Shown here: in pieces, positions 6,823 to 15,071 of the stretch
Layout of the letters: every line of letters begins with the position of its first letter
Position numbering within the stretch: position 1 is the stretch's first letter
DNA from: Chloroflexia bacterium
GTDB taxonomy: Bacteria; Chloroflexota; Chloroflexia; Thermomicrobiales; UBA6265
Direction of reading: 5' to 3'
Assembly (NCBI GenBank): GCA_013698495.1
Contig: JACCUV010000347.1
Span: 1 to 21,843 of the forward strand
DNA: 21,843 nt
Notes under the pieces: generated by a model
What the model was told of the DNA's origin: nothing
Seen by the model: only the letters and a program-made list of their open reading frames with translations
Databases searched by the model: none
Translations under genes and position numbers: made by a program

Positions 6823-6847
6823 CATCTCAGTCATCCACGGAACATCC

Positions 6848-7852
6848 ATGATCTACATCATTCTCGGTCCAGACAATTCGATGGTGCGCGAGGCAGCCCG
6901 CGGTCGCGCCCTCGCCAACGATCCGGACGGCCAAAGCACGACCACGCTCGACGGAAATGTCGTGTCGATCCTGGATGTGCTGATGGCTGCCGCAAGCATC
7001 GGATTTTTCTCCGAGGGGCGCACGATCGTAGTCGAGAATCTCCTCGCCCGGCACGCGAAAGGCGCCGCCAAGGGTGGCGACGCCGACTGGGGCGCTTTGT
7101 TCTCTGGCGTTCCCCCGGCCACGACCTTGATTCTCGCCGATCCTTCGGTAACCGCTGTGTCCGCCGCCGTCAAGAAGGCGTTGCCGAAAGATGCCGAGGT
7201 CGTCAACTGCGATCCACCACGGGGTCGCGAGTTGGTCGAGTGGATCGTAGCCCGCGCGAGGTCGGCTGGCGGCACGATCGACCGGGGCACGGCCCAGAAA
7301 CTCGCAATCACCCTCTACCCCTCGTCCTGGAGTCAAAAGGGCAGGAATCCAGCCTTCGACCGTGCGCCGGACATGGATGCGCTCGGCAACGAAGTCGACA
7401 AACTCGCCGTCGCCGCTCACCCCGATCCGGTCAGCGACTGGCACATCCAGAACCTGGTTGCCGCCGGTGACAACGACCGGATTTTCGCCTTCATCGATGC
7501 CGCCAGTTCTGGCGACATCCGCCGTGCCGCGCCCGAACTTGAGCGCTTGCTGGCCGCCGGCGAGGACCCGCACAAGATTTTCTCGCAACTCTGCGGGAGC
7601 GTGGAACTCGCGGTCGTGATGGCTCGCGCCGATCACCGCGCTCCGGTCGAGGTCGGGAAGGACTTGCGCCTGGCCAACGTCAACCGGATGACCTCGATCG
7701 CCCGCACGATTCACGAGCAACCAAGGAATTTCGCCCCGCGTGTCGCCCGGGTGCTCGAAGAAACCGATCGCAAAATGAAAACGGGCGAACTCCGTGATCC
7801 GGTCGACGCCCTTTACGCCGCCCTCGCCAACATCGCTGCCCTGCGGGGGTGA
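6848..7852 (+). CDS. holA: DNA polymerase III delta subunit (HolA)
   Basis: This 334-residue protein has the length and layout of the clamp-loader delta subunit, which opens the beta clamp. It starts MIYIILGPDNSMVREAA, the usual short first strand and helix. Domain III ends in the typical helical sequence VLEETDRKMKTGELRDPVDALYAALANIAAL; the ETDRKMKTGELRDP core is the clearest family signature. Delta is an AAA+ relative that lacks a functional nucleotide site, so the absence of a Walker A motif is expected. Pairing with rpsT just downstream on the other strand is a common bacterial neighbourhood. The ribosome site is weak. A GTAGGGG hairpin repeat begins 3 nt after the stop. Confidence 0.9.
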   Translation: MIYIILGPDNSMVREAARGRALANDPDGQSTTTLDGNVVSILDVLMAAASIGFFSEGRTIVVENLLARHAKGAAKGGDADWGALFSGVPPATTLILADPSVTAVSAAVKKALPKDAEVVNCDPPRGRELVEWIVARARSAGGTIDRGTAQKLAITLYPSSWSQKGRNPAFDRAPDMDALGNEVDKLAVAAHPDPVSDWHIQNLVAAGDNDRIFAFIDAASSGDIRRAAPELERLLAAGEDPHKIFSQLCGSVELAVVMARADHRAPVEVGKDLRLANVNRMTSIARTIHEQPRNFAPRVARVLEETDRKMKTGELRDPVDALYAALANIAALRG

Positions 7853-7855
7853 TTC

Positions 7856-7900
7856 GTAGGGGAGGACCTGTGTGTCCTCCCGGATCCGCGTGTCCTCCCG
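7856..7900 (+). repeat. GTAGGGG-family hairpin repeat with a partial second arm
   Basis: GTAGGGGAGGAC-CTGTGT-GTCCTCCC (7856-7881) forms an 8-bp perfect stem (7860-7867 with 7874-7881) around the loop CTGTGT. A further partial arm, GTGTCCTCCCG, follows at 7890-7900. It starts 3 nt after the holA stop and could act as a transcript-end hairpin. Confidence 0.6.
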
Positions 7901-7978
7901 AGGCTCCCGATCCACGACATGTCGAGCCGAGTCGAGACATCTCCGGCCGCGGCCGCCGTCTCTCGCTCCCAAGTCGCA

Positions 7979-8028
7979 CACACAGAAACGCCGGCTGGCG
8001 GATGAATTGTCATCCAGGAACCGGCGTT
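7979..8028 (-). terminator. Terminator of rpsT
   Basis: On the minus strand AACGCCGG (8028-8021) pairs with CCGGCGTT (7994-7987), and GGATG/CATCC pairs inside. TTTCTGTGTGTG follows. The strong stem with a modest T-rich tail lies 29 nt after the rpsT stop. Confidence 0.6.
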
Positions 8029-8056
8029 AGCTGACGATTTCCGTTTTCCACAAACC

Positions 8057-8323
8057 CTACGCGCCGAGGGCGTTGAATTTCTTCATCAGTCGGGACTTGC
8101 GACGCGCGGCGTTGTTCTTGTGGATCACGCCCTTGGCGTAAACGCGGTCGAGCGTACTCGTCGCGGTCAGGACGGCTTCCTGAGCGGCGGCCTTGTCTCC
8201 TGAAGCGATCGCCAGTTCGGCCTTCTTGACGTAGGTGCGGGCGGCGGACCGGTACGGCCGGTTGCGCAGACGACGTCGCTCGGAAACCAGGATGCGCTTC
8301 CGCGCGGATTTGCTATTCGCCAA
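8057..8323 (-). CDS. rpsT: Small ribosomal subunit protein bS20
   Basis: This 88-residue, Lys/Arg-rich protein binds 16S rRNA early in 30S assembly. It begins MANSKSARKRILVSERRRLR and ends in the typical KGVIHKNNAARRKSRLMKKF. The start codon is TTG at 8323, not ATG, with GAGGAAG about 9 nt upstream; rpsT genes of other bacteria also use weak starts such as UUG in feedback control. It is monocistronic, convergent with holA and divergent from murJ, with a hairpin terminator downstream. Confidence 0.96.
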   Translation of the reverse strand: MANSKSARKRILVSERRRLRNRPYRSAARTYVKKAELAIASGDKAAAQEAVLTATSTLDRVYAKGVIHKNNAARRKSRLMKKFNALGA

Positions 8324-8388
8324 AACGACACTTCCTCAACTCATCGCAAACGACCGACGCATCGGGCCATTTGCGGCAACGTCACTAC

Positions 8389-8408
8389 TGAATGCACATG
8401 AATGCACA
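8389..8408. repeat. Tandem 10-bp direct repeat between rpsT and murJ
   Basis: TGAATGCACA occurs twice back to back (8389-8398 and 8399-8408). A third, imperfect TGAATGCAT lies at 8502-8510, just upstream of the murJ -10 box. A 10-bp period places both copies on one face of the helix, as for a regulator site. Confidence 0.4.
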
Positions 8409-8525
8409 ACAAAAGCGCCCGGTTCACGGGCAACACCCAAAGCATACCACTTTCAGAGTCCGGGCTCAATCTATAGGCGCCTTGTTTCACGGCAGTCGAA
8501 GTGAATGCATCGCTCCGGTGCACAA

Positions 8526-8534
8526 TGCGATAAT
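8526..8534 (+). promoter_or_regulatory. Extended -10 promoter of murJ, likely leaderless
   Basis: TGC-GATAAT is a TGn motif joined to a five-of-six -10 box, with only 7 nt between the box and the murJ ATG at 8542. Initiation would fall at or within a base or two of the start codon. No ribosome site precedes the ATG, which agrees. Confidence 0.45.
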
Positions 8535-8541
8535 CCACACC

Positions 8542-10233
8542 ATGAGTCAGGCCTCGCAGGTTATACGCCTGGAACAACCACCCGCCATTGACGATCCGAA
8601 CGAGATCCCCGCCGCCGACACGGCCGCCCATCCCGCCGCCGGGATCAGGTCGGGTCTGGCGCGGAGCGCGCTGATCGTCGCCGTCGCGTTTGTGCTGAGC
8701 CGGGTGCTCGGTCTCGTCCGCGAAGTCATCCTCGCCGACCAGTTTGGGACTGGGCCGGAAATGGACGCCTACGTCAGCGCCTTCCGGATTCCGGACTTGC
8801 TTTTCCTCGTTGTGATGGCCGGGGCGTTCGGCGCCGCCTTCATTCCGGTGTTCGGCGAGTTTCTGGCAGACGACGACCAATCGCGGGCCTGGAATCTTGC
8901 CTCGGCGGTGCTGACCTGGGCCGGCATCAGCGTGCTCGTGCTCAGCGCACTCTGTTTCGTCCTGGCGCGTCCGCTGATGCACATCGTGGCCCCGGGCTTC
9001 GACCAGCCGACCGAAGACATGGCCGTCAGGTTGATGCGCATCCTGCTGCTTTCACCTGTCTTCCTTGGGTTGGGCATCGCGGCCAAGGGCATCCTCGAAG
9101 CCCACAACCAGTTCACGTTGCCGGCGCTCGCGCCGTTGATCTACAACACCGCGATTATCGTCGGGGCGCTCTTCTTCGTGCAGGACTACGGCATCTACGC
9201 TGTCGGTTGGGCCGTGATCGTGGGGGCGCTTGGGCACTTCGCGATTCAAATACCGGGTTTGATTCGAGCTGGAATGCGACTCAGACCGTCGTTCAACTGG
9301 CGCGTGGAGGGGCTCGGCGAGGTGGCGCGGCTGTTTGGCCCGCGAGTCATCGGTCTGGCCGTGTTCCAGATCAATTTCATCGCGGTCACGGCGTTTGCGT
9401 CGACCACCGGTTCGGAAAGCGTCTCGGCAATCAACTTCGCCTGGCAATTGCTGATGCTGCCGCATGGCGTGCTCGCGCTGAGCATCTCGACCGTCGTCTT
9501 CCCGACGCTCGCCGCGATTTACTCCAGAGGAGACAACGAAGAGTTTCGGCACACGCTCGACCGCACGCTGCGCCCGCTGCTCTTTCTCTCGATTCCCGCC
9601 GGAATCGGTCTTCTGCTGCTGCGCAAACCGATCGTCCAGGTCATTTTCGAGCGCGGCGACTTCGACCCCTCGTCAACGAGACTGGTGATCGCGCCGTTGG
9701 CCGTGTTCGCCGCCGGATTGGTGGGCTATGCCCTGACCGAAATCCTGACGCGCGTGTTCTACGCCACGCGCGACACGATGACGCCAGTCGTCACCGGGGT
9801 GCTGACTGTTGTCCTTAATCTGCTGTTATGCGTGCTGTTCATGGAATCGTTAGGCTACACCGGGTTGGCCCTGGCGTTGAGCGTCACGACGGCGGCGGAA
9901 GCCGTGATTCTGCTCTTCTTCCTGCGCAACCGGATCGGGCACATCGTCGACGCCGCATTCGGGTCCTGGTTGGGCAAGGTTCTCGTCGCCTCAGCAGTGA
10001 TGACCGCGGTCATCGTTTTTACCCTTCCCTGGCTCGCCGCGGCGCTCGAGCGTGGCGGGTCGATGATCCCGTCGTACATCCTCTTCGTCTATGCGATGTC
10101 GGTGTATGCGTTCGCGTTTGCGATGGTGGCCTGGATGCTGCGGATTCCGGAACTCCGGCAGATCACCGGAAAGATCGCAAGCCGATTGCCCAACCCCTTG
10201 CGTGGTCTGTTGGCACGTCTCGGACTCGCCTGA
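8542..10233 (+). CDS. murJ: Lipid II flippase MurJ (MviN family)
   Basis: This protein of about 563 residues belongs to the MOP-superfamily flippases that move lipid II across the inner membrane for peptidoglycan synthesis. After a hydrophilic N-terminus, family signatures appear: LSRVLGLVREVILADQFG, then MDAYVSAFRIPDLLF and GAFGAAFIPVFGEF. Hydrophobic spans continue to the C-terminus, consistent with about 14 membrane helices. Later conserved segments include LPHGVLALSISTVVFPTLA and the VIFERGDFD loop. The frame is open back to 8392, but the ATG at 8542 is preferred: the extra residues are not family-like and the promoter abuts this ATG. A strong terminator begins 44 nt after the stop. Confidence 0.94.
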   Translation: MSQASQVIRLEQPPAIDDPNEIPAADTAAHPAAGIRSGLARSALIVAVAFVLSRVLGLVREVILADQFGTGPEMDAYVSAFRIPDLLFLVVMAGAFGAAFIPVFGEFLADDDQSRAWNLASAVLTWAGISVLVLSALCFVLARPLMHIVAPGFDQPTEDMAVRLMRILLLSPVFLGLGIAAKGILEAHNQFTLPALAPLIYNTAIIVGALFFVQDYGIYAVGWAVIVGALGHFAIQIPGLIRAGMRLRPSFNWRVEGLGEVARLFGPRVIGLAVFQINFIAVTAFASTTGSESVSAINFAWQLLMLPHGVLALSISTVVFPTLAAIYSRGDNEEFRHTLDRTLRPLLFLSIPAGIGLLLLRKPIVQVIFERGDFDPSSTRLVIAPLAVFAAGLVGYALTEILTRVFYATRDTMTPVVTGVLTVVLNLLLCVLFMESLGYTGLALALSVTTAAEAVILLFFLRNRIGHIVDAAFGSWLGKVLVASAVMTAVIVFTLPWLAAALERGGSMIPSYILFVYAMSVYAFAFAMVAWMLRIPELRQITGKIASRLPNPLRGLLARLGLA

Positions 10234-10257
10234 GCTTCGCGGCGCGTCTCGATTGGC

Positions 10258-10263
10258 TATACT
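10258..10263 (+). promoter_or_regulatory. Candidate -10 box upstream of lepA
   Basis: TATACT is five of six with consensus and lies 25 nt past the murJ stop. The -35 region is poor. Initiation here would run straight into the hairpin at 10277-10300, so lepA would need read-through or a different, unseen promoter. Confidence 0.25.
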
Positions 10264-10276
10264 GTGGAAAGCATCC

Positions 10277-10304
10277 GGGCCGGGGTTGTCGCCCCGGCCC
10301 ATTT
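10277..10304 (+). terminator. Strong intrinsic terminator after murJ
   Basis: GGGCCGGGG (10277-10285) pairs perfectly with CCCCGGCCC (10292-10300) around the loop TTGTCG, followed by ATTTT. The nine G-C pairs make it the most stable hairpin of the window. Confidence 0.75.
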
Positions 10305-10357
10305 TGCGCCAGCAAATTCAATCGCCTTTCGTGAAACCAGAGCGTGCACACTCTTTT

Positions 10358-12199
10358 ATGACCACATCGCCCTCGACTTCCCACATCCGAAATTTCAGCA
10401 TCATTGCCCACATCGACCATGGCAAGTCGACGTTGGCAGACAGGCTCCTGCAGAAAACGGGCACCGTCTCCGAGCGCGACCTCGGCAACCAGATGCTCGA
10501 CACCATGGACCTCGAACGCGAGAAGGGGATCACAATCAAGGCCCGCGCCGTGCGCATGGCCTACACGGCGAATGATGGACAGGACTACGAACTTAACCTG
10601 ATCGACACCCCCGGCCACGTCGACTTCTCGTACGAAGTGAGCCGCAGCCTCGCCGCTTGCGAGGGCGCCCTGCTCGTGGTCGATGCCGCGCAGGGGATCG
10701 AGGCCCAGACCATGGCCAATGTCTACCTCGCCCTGGAGCACGATCTTGCGATCATCGCCGTGATCAACAAGATCGACCTGCCCAACGCCGACCCGGCACG
10801 CGTTTCGAAGGAAGTCGGGCAGTTCATCGGTTTGCTCGACGATGAGGTGATTCCCGCCTCTGCCAAGACCGGGGCCGGCATCGATGACATCCTTGAAGCG
10901 ATCGTCACCAAAATGCCATCGCCGGCGGGCGCGGGCGCCCGCAAACCATTGCGGGCGCTGATTTTCGATTCGCACTACGATCCGTTCAAGGGCGTGATCG
11001 CCTATGTCAAGATCGTCGATGGCGAGATTCACGACGGCGAGCGGATCCGGATCATGGGCACGAAAAAGGAAGCTGACCTGCTAGAGGTCGGTTACTTCGG
11101 TCCGGGCATGACCACCGCGCCAAAACTCACCACCGGCGAGGTCGGGTACATCGCAACCGGGCTCAAGGTCGTCAAGGATTGCCAGGTCGGCGACACGATT
11201 ACCCTGACCCGGGCGCCGGCCTCGGCGCCGTTGCCAGGGTACCGACCGGCCAAGCCGATGGTCTATGCGGGCCTCTATCCAACAGATAGCGAGGACTTCC
11301 CGATCCTGCGCGACGCTCTCGAACGGCTCCAGCTCAACGACACGTCACTCACCTACGAAGCGGAATCGTCGATGGCGCTTGGGTTCGGGTTCCGCTGCGG
11401 CTTCCTCGGTCTGTTGCACATGGAAATCATCCAGGAGCGACTCGAACGGGAGTACGATCTCGATCTCCTGGCGACCGCCCCGAGTGTTGAGTACGAAGTG
11501 CGCCTGCGCGGCGACAAACTGCTTCGGATCGACAATCCCTCCGAGCTGCCAAGCCTCGGTGAGATCGAGGCAATCAACGAACCGTGGATGCATCTCAGCA
11601 TCATCTCGCCGGCCCGCCATGTGGGCGCGATCATGGACCTGACGACTTCCAAACGCGGTTTGTTCAGCGAGATGATCTACCTCGACGAGGACCGCGTGCA
11701 GCTCAAGTACGATATCCCCCTTGGCGAACTGATTGTCGAGTTCTACGACCAGCTCAAGAGCCGGACCCAGGGCTACGCCTCGCTCGACTACACGCTGGCT
11801 GACATGCGCGAGGCGGATTTGGTCAAGCTCGATGTCCTCGTCAATGGTCAGGCGGTCGACGCCTTGTCGGTGATCACGCATCGCGACGACGCCCACTACA
11901 AGGGTCGCGAACTGGTGGGAGTGTTGCGGGGTTTGATCCCTCGCCAGATGTTCGATGTCCCGATTCAGGCCTCGATCGGCAGTCGGATCGTGGCTCGCGA
12001 AACCGTCAAGGCGATGCGCAAGAACGTGCTCGCCAAGTGTTATGGCGGCGACATCACGCGCAAGCGCAAGTTGCTCGAAAAGCAGAAGGAAGGCAAGTCG
12101 CGGATGAAGCTGGTCGGCAGCGTCGAAATTCCGCAAGAGGCGTTCATGGCTGTGCTTAGTCTCGGCTCGGGCGACAAGGCGGCAGCGAACCGTGGCTAA
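10358..12199 (+). CDS. lepA: Elongation factor 4 (LepA), ribosome back-translocating GTPase
   Basis: This 613-residue translational GTPase acts on stalled or initiating ribosomes. The GTPase motifs are intact: G1 AHIDHGKST (17-25), GITIKA in switch I, G3 DTPGH, G4 NKID and G5 SAKTG. EF-G-like domains follow, with the family signature LGFGFRCGFLGLLHMEI. The LepA-specific C-terminal domain ends in the conserved AKCYGGDITRKRKLLEKQKEGK. The open frame runs back to 10091, inside murJ. The ATG at 10358 is chosen because the normal N-terminus RNFSIIAHIDHGKST follows at once; an in-frame GTG at 10331 is a less likely alternative. The 3' end overlaps the start of mazG by 8 nt. Confidence 0.96.
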   Translation: MTTSPSTSHIRNFSIIAHIDHGKSTLADRLLQKTGTVSERDLGNQMLDTMDLEREKGITIKARAVRMAYTANDGQDYELNLIDTPGHVDFSYEVSRSLAACEGALLVVDAAQGIEAQTMANVYLALEHDLAIIAVINKIDLPNADPARVSKEVGQFIGLLDDEVIPASAKTGAGIDDILEAIVTKMPSPAGAGARKPLRALIFDSHYDPFKGVIAYVKIVDGEIHDGERIRIMGTKKEADLLEVGYFGPGMTTAPKLTTGEVGYIATGLKVVKDCQVGDTITLTRAPASAPLPGYRPAKPMVYAGLYPTDSEDFPILRDALERLQLNDTSLTYEAESSMALGFGFRCGFLGLLHMEIIQERLEREYDLDLLATAPSVEYEVRLRGDKLLRIDNPSELPSLGEIEAINEPWMHLSIISPARHVGAIMDLTTSKRGLFSEMIYLDEDRVQLKYDIPLGELIVEFYDQLKSRTQGYASLDYTLADMREADLVKLDVLVNGQAVDALSVITHRDDAHYKGRELVGVLRGLIPRQMFDVPIQASIGSRIVARETVKAMRKNVLAKCYGGDITRKRKLLEKQKEGKSRMKLVGSVEIPQEAFMAVLSLGSGDKAAANRG

Positions 12200-13163
12200 A
12201 TACGATATCGGCTTTGTCAACGACCTCCAGTTCGACGTGGACTTCGACTTGATCGATGACGGCGTGCAGACAATGTCGTCGTCCGTGTTCGCTGAGCACC
12301 ACGATGCCGCACCGTTTGAAGGCGGCGGTTTTCCGTACACTCCCTTGCGCCCGATGTTGATTTTGTTCCAACCGATGCCAAAAGGTCATCACGATCCATT
12401 TCACCCGGACGCGGTTGTCGTTGCCGAAGTCCTTCGCCCATTCGTACCCACTGGATTCCCGGTGGTGGGAATAGGTGCCGATGGCCCAATCGAGTGTTCA
12501 CTCCAGGCCTTGGCAGAGGTGTATTGGATGGTCGCCGCCTATGTGCCAGCGGTCGACCCGCTGGAAGCAGGCGCCGATCCGCGGACGATGCAGCACATCG
12601 TTGCCCGACTGCGTCAACCAGATGGTTGCCCGTGGGACCGGAAGCAGACGCACCAGTCCTTGCGGAACGCGCTGATCGAGGAAACCTACGAGATCGTCGA
12701 TGCGATCGACAGCGGCGACGCCGAACACCTCGCCGAGGAACTCGGGGACATGTTCTGCCACATCCTGATGCAAGCACAAATCGCGCATGAAGCCGGGGAG
12801 TTTTCGATCGAGGACGTCTACCGAGGCATCACGAAAAAGATCGTCGGCCGCCATCCGCATGTCTTCGGCAATCAGGTGGCCGTCACCGATACCGAACTCT
12901 CAGGCATCTGGGCCGAAGCCAAGGCACGCGAGAAGGCAGACTCAGGCAAAGGAATCGACAAGGATGTCGACGGCGAGCCATTTTCGATGCCGGCGTTGAC
13001 GCGAGCGACACGGGTGCTGCGAAAACACCCTGTTGCCGTTGACGACAACACGCCGGTGTTGCTCCGTGTCGTCGCCGAAATTATCAGCAACGGTGGCGAT
13101 CCCGAAGAGATTCTCAAACAGCAATTGCGCGACCACGTGGCGAAGTATTTGCGGGACCACTGA
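12192..13163 (+). CDS. mazG: MazG-family nucleoside triphosphate pyrophosphohydrolase with a degenerate methylase-like N-terminus
   Basis: This 323-residue protein starts at GTG 12192, overlapping lepA by 8 nt. Residues from about 134 form a MazG domain (QHIVARLRQPDGCPWDRKQT) with the metal-binding EExxE...ExxD set at Glu163, Glu164, Glu167, Glu183 and Asp186. A second helical half contains RHPHVFG and IWAEAKAREK. MazG removes pyrophosphate from non-canonical or excess NTPs. Residues 1-130 are not MazG. Residues of about 50-125, including AEVYWMVAAYVPAVDPL just before the MazG domain, resemble the end of the tetrapyrrole-methylase domain of YabN-like fusions. The SAM-binding N-terminal half and its GxGPGD motif are absent. 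Methyltransferase activity is therefore unlikely. Confidence 0.88.
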   Translation: MAKYDIGFVNDLQFDVDFDLIDDGVQTMSSSVFAEHHDAAPFEGGGFPYTPLRPMLILFQPMPKGHHDPFHPDAVVVAEVLRPFVPTGFPVVGIGADGPIECSLQALAEVYWMVAAYVPAVDPLEAGADPRTMQHIVARLRQPDGCPWDRKQTHQSLRNALIEETYEIVDAIDSGDAEHLAEELGDMFCHILMQAQIAHEAGEFSIEDVYRGITKKIVGRHPHVFGNQVAVTDTELSGIWAEAKAREKADSGKGIDKDVDGEPFSMPALTRATRVLRKHPVAVDDNTPVLLRVVAEIISNGGDPEEILKQQLRDHVAKYLRDH

Positions 13164-13190
13164 CGGGAGGCCACACAGGGCCTCCCCTAC
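13164..13190 (-). repeat. GTAGGGG-family hairpin repeat, abutting the mazG stop
   Basis: On the minus strand this reads GTAGGGGAGGCC-CTGTGT-GGCCTCCC, nearly identical to the holA-linked copy, with the same CTGTGT loop. It begins on the base after the mazG TGA. The 8-bp stem joins 13165-13172 and 13179-13186. Confidence 0.6.
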
Positions 13191-13208
13191 ACGTTGGGCG
13201 TAGCGTTC

Positions 13209-13240
13209 GTAGGGGCCTGCCTGTGTGCTGGCCCGCGAGG
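13209..13240 (+). repeat. GTAGGGG-family hairpin repeat upstream of aspS
   Basis: TTCGTAGGGGCCTGCCTGTG continues TGCTGGCCCGCGAGG. GGGCC (13213-13217) pairs with GGCCC (13230-13234), with GC/GC inside and a CTGTGT loop. It is head-to-head with the copy at 13164-13190, 18 nt away. Its last bases form part of the AGGAG (13238-13242) that seems to serve as the aspS ribosome site. Confidence 0.6.
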
Positions 13241-13253
13241 AGATCATTACGGA

Positions 13254-15071
13254 ATGCAGGCACTCGACGTATCACCGGATGTCATCGGACGCACTACCTG
13301 CGGCACGCTTCGCGCCGAACACGTGGGCGAGCAGGTTACGCTCAAAGGTTGGGTCAATCGTCGCCGCGACCTTGGTGGTTTGATCTTCATCGATCTTCGC
13401 GACCGCTTCGGCATCACCCAGGTCGTATTCAACCCGCAAGTCGAGGCCGATGCCCATGAGGCCGGCAGCGGACTGCGCAACGAGTACGTGATAGCGGTGA
13501 CCGGCGTCGTCAACCACCGGCCAGAGGGCACCGAAAACACCCGGATGGCGACGGGCCAAATCGAGCTCGTAGTTTACGACGTCGAGATTCTGAACGAAGC
13601 AAAGACTCCCCCCTTCTACATCAACGAGGAGGTCGACGTCGACGAGAGCCTGCGCCTCAAGCATCGCTATCTCGACCTCCGCACGGCGAGGATGCAACGC
13701 AACATCCTGCTCCGCTACCAGATCGTCAAGGCGATCCGTGGGTATCTTGACGCGCGAGGGTTTGTCGATGTCGAAACCCCTTTGCTGATTAAGAGCACTC
13801 CCGAAGGCGCCCGTGATTTCCTTGTCCCCAGCAGTGGTTTCCCTGGTTCCTTCTACGCCTTGCCACAATCGCCGCAGCAATTGAAGCAGTTGCTGATGGT
13901 CGCCGGTCTCGATCGGTACTTCCAGATCGCCCGCTGCTTCCGCGACGAGGCGCAACGGGCCGATCGCCAACCCGAGTTCACCCAACTCGATCTCGAAATG
14001 ACATTCGTCGACGAAAACGATATTATGTCACTTATCGAGCAGCTCTACATCGAGCTCACCACCGCCTGGAGCGACAAATCCATCCAGCAGGTCCCCTTTC
14101 CCCGGTTGTCCTACCAGGAATCGATGGACCGCTTCGGCAACGACCGACCCGACCTGCGATTCGGGTTAGAGATTCAGGACGTTTCGGCGGCGTTGGCCGA
14201 CTCGGAGTTCAAGGTCTTTGCCGAGACGATCGAGGCTGGAGGCCAGGTCAGGGCGATCGTTATACCGGGTTGTGCAGGCTATACCCGGCGCGAAATCGAC
14301 GCCGTCACCGAGATCGCGAAGCAGGCTGGGGCGAAGGGTCTGACCACAGTTCAGGTCAACGATGAAGGAGTCCGCTCGCCGATCGCCAAATTTCTCAGCG
14401 AAACAGCAATCGAGGCGCTCACAATCGGGATCGGAGCCGAAATCGGCGACGTGGTGTTGATTGTGGCCGACCAGCCCGCGGTAGTCGCCAAGACCTTGTC
14501 TGCGCTGCGCGACGAGTTCGGCAGACGCCTCGATCTGGCCGACCCGGATACGATCGCCTACTGCTGGGTCGATCAGTTCCCGTTGCTCGAATGGGAAGAG
14601 GAGGGCAATCGCTGGGACGCCACCCACAATCCGTTCTCCGGCTACTACGCCGAGGACGAGCATCTGCTCGATACCGATCCCGGGGCCGTTCGGGCCAAAC
14701 AGTACGACCTCGTCGGCAACGGCAATGAGCTGGGTGGCGGCAGCGTGCGCATTCACAATCGAGCCCGGCAGGAGCGAATTTTCGCGCTGATGGGACATGA
14801 AGTCGAGGATCAGGCCGAGCGTTTCGGGGCAATTCTCGACGCCCTCGAGTACGGCGCCCCGCCCCACGGCGGAATCGCGATGGGGATAGACCGGTTCGTG
14901 GCTTTGCTCGCCGGTGAATCGAGCATTCGCGACGTGATCGCCTTCCCCAAGAACCAGCGCGGCGTCGATCTCATGTTCCAGGCTCCGGCGGCAGTCGCCG
15001 TCGATCAGCTTAACGATCTGGGTCTTGAGGTGCAGGAACTGGAGGTGGAGGCGCCAATCTCGAGTTCGTAG
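13254..15071 (+). CDS. aspS: Aspartyl-tRNA synthetase
   Basis: This 605-residue class IIb synthetase charges tRNA-Asp with aspartate. It has the N-terminal OB-fold (KGWVNRRRDLGGLIFIDLRD) that reads the anticodon, motif 2 (FRDEAQRADRQPEFTQLDLEM), the bacterial GAD insertion in the middle (about residues 290-415) and motif 3 (GGIAMGIDRFVALLAG). Length and insertion match the bacterial type. Leu40 in the RRRDLGG segment is the residue usually linked to Asp-only (discriminating) enzymes rather than His, but this is a weak hint. The ATG at 13254 is 11 nt after AGGAG; the frame upstream is repeat sequence. The stop codon lies inside another repeat. Confidence 0.96.
   Translation: MQALDVSPDVIGRTTCGTLRAEHVGEQVTLKGWVNRRRDLGGLIFIDLRDRFGITQVVFNPQVEADAHEAGSGLRNEYVIAVTGVVNHRPEGTENTRMATGQIELVVYDVEILNEAKTPPFYINEEVDVDESLRLKHRYLDLRTARMQRNILLRYQIVKAIRGYLDARGFVDVETPLLIKSTPEGARDFLVPSSGFPGSFYALPQSPQQLKQLLMVAGLDRYFQIARCFRDEAQRADRQPEFTQLDLEMTFVDENDIMSLIEQLYIELTTAWSDKSIQQVPFPRLSYQESMDRFGNDRPDLRFGLEIQDVSAALADSEFKVFAETIEAGGQVRAIVIPGCAGYTRREIDAVTEIAKQAGAKGLTTVQVNDEGVRSPIAKFLSETAIEALTIGIGAEIGDVVLIVADQPAVVAKTLSALRDEFGRRLDLADPDTIAYCWVDQFPLLEWEEEGNRWDATHNPFSGYYAEDEHLLDTDPGAVRAKQYDLVGNGNELGGGSVRIHNRARQERIFALMGHEVEDQAERFGAILDALEYGAPPHGGIAMGIDRFVALLAGESSIRDVIAFPKNQRGVDLMFQAPAAVAVDQLNDLGLEVQELEVEAPISSS

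Larger units (their letters stand above)
6204..6847. other. Divergent intergenic region with hairpins and a repeat
   Basis: These 644 bases separate divergent fabF and holA. No reading frame here looks like a protein. From left to right the region has an unresolved fabF promoter zone, a cluster of GC-rich hairpins (6459-6508), an interspersed repeat (6605-6750), an inverted repeat (6774-6795) and a holA -10 box (6817-6822). I found no tRNA, tmRNA, SRP or RNase P signature. Confidence 0.6.

Noticed and set aside
8392..8541. A 50-residue N-terminal extension of MurJ
   Set aside because: It covers the tandem repeats and the promoter of murJ and shows no family similarity.
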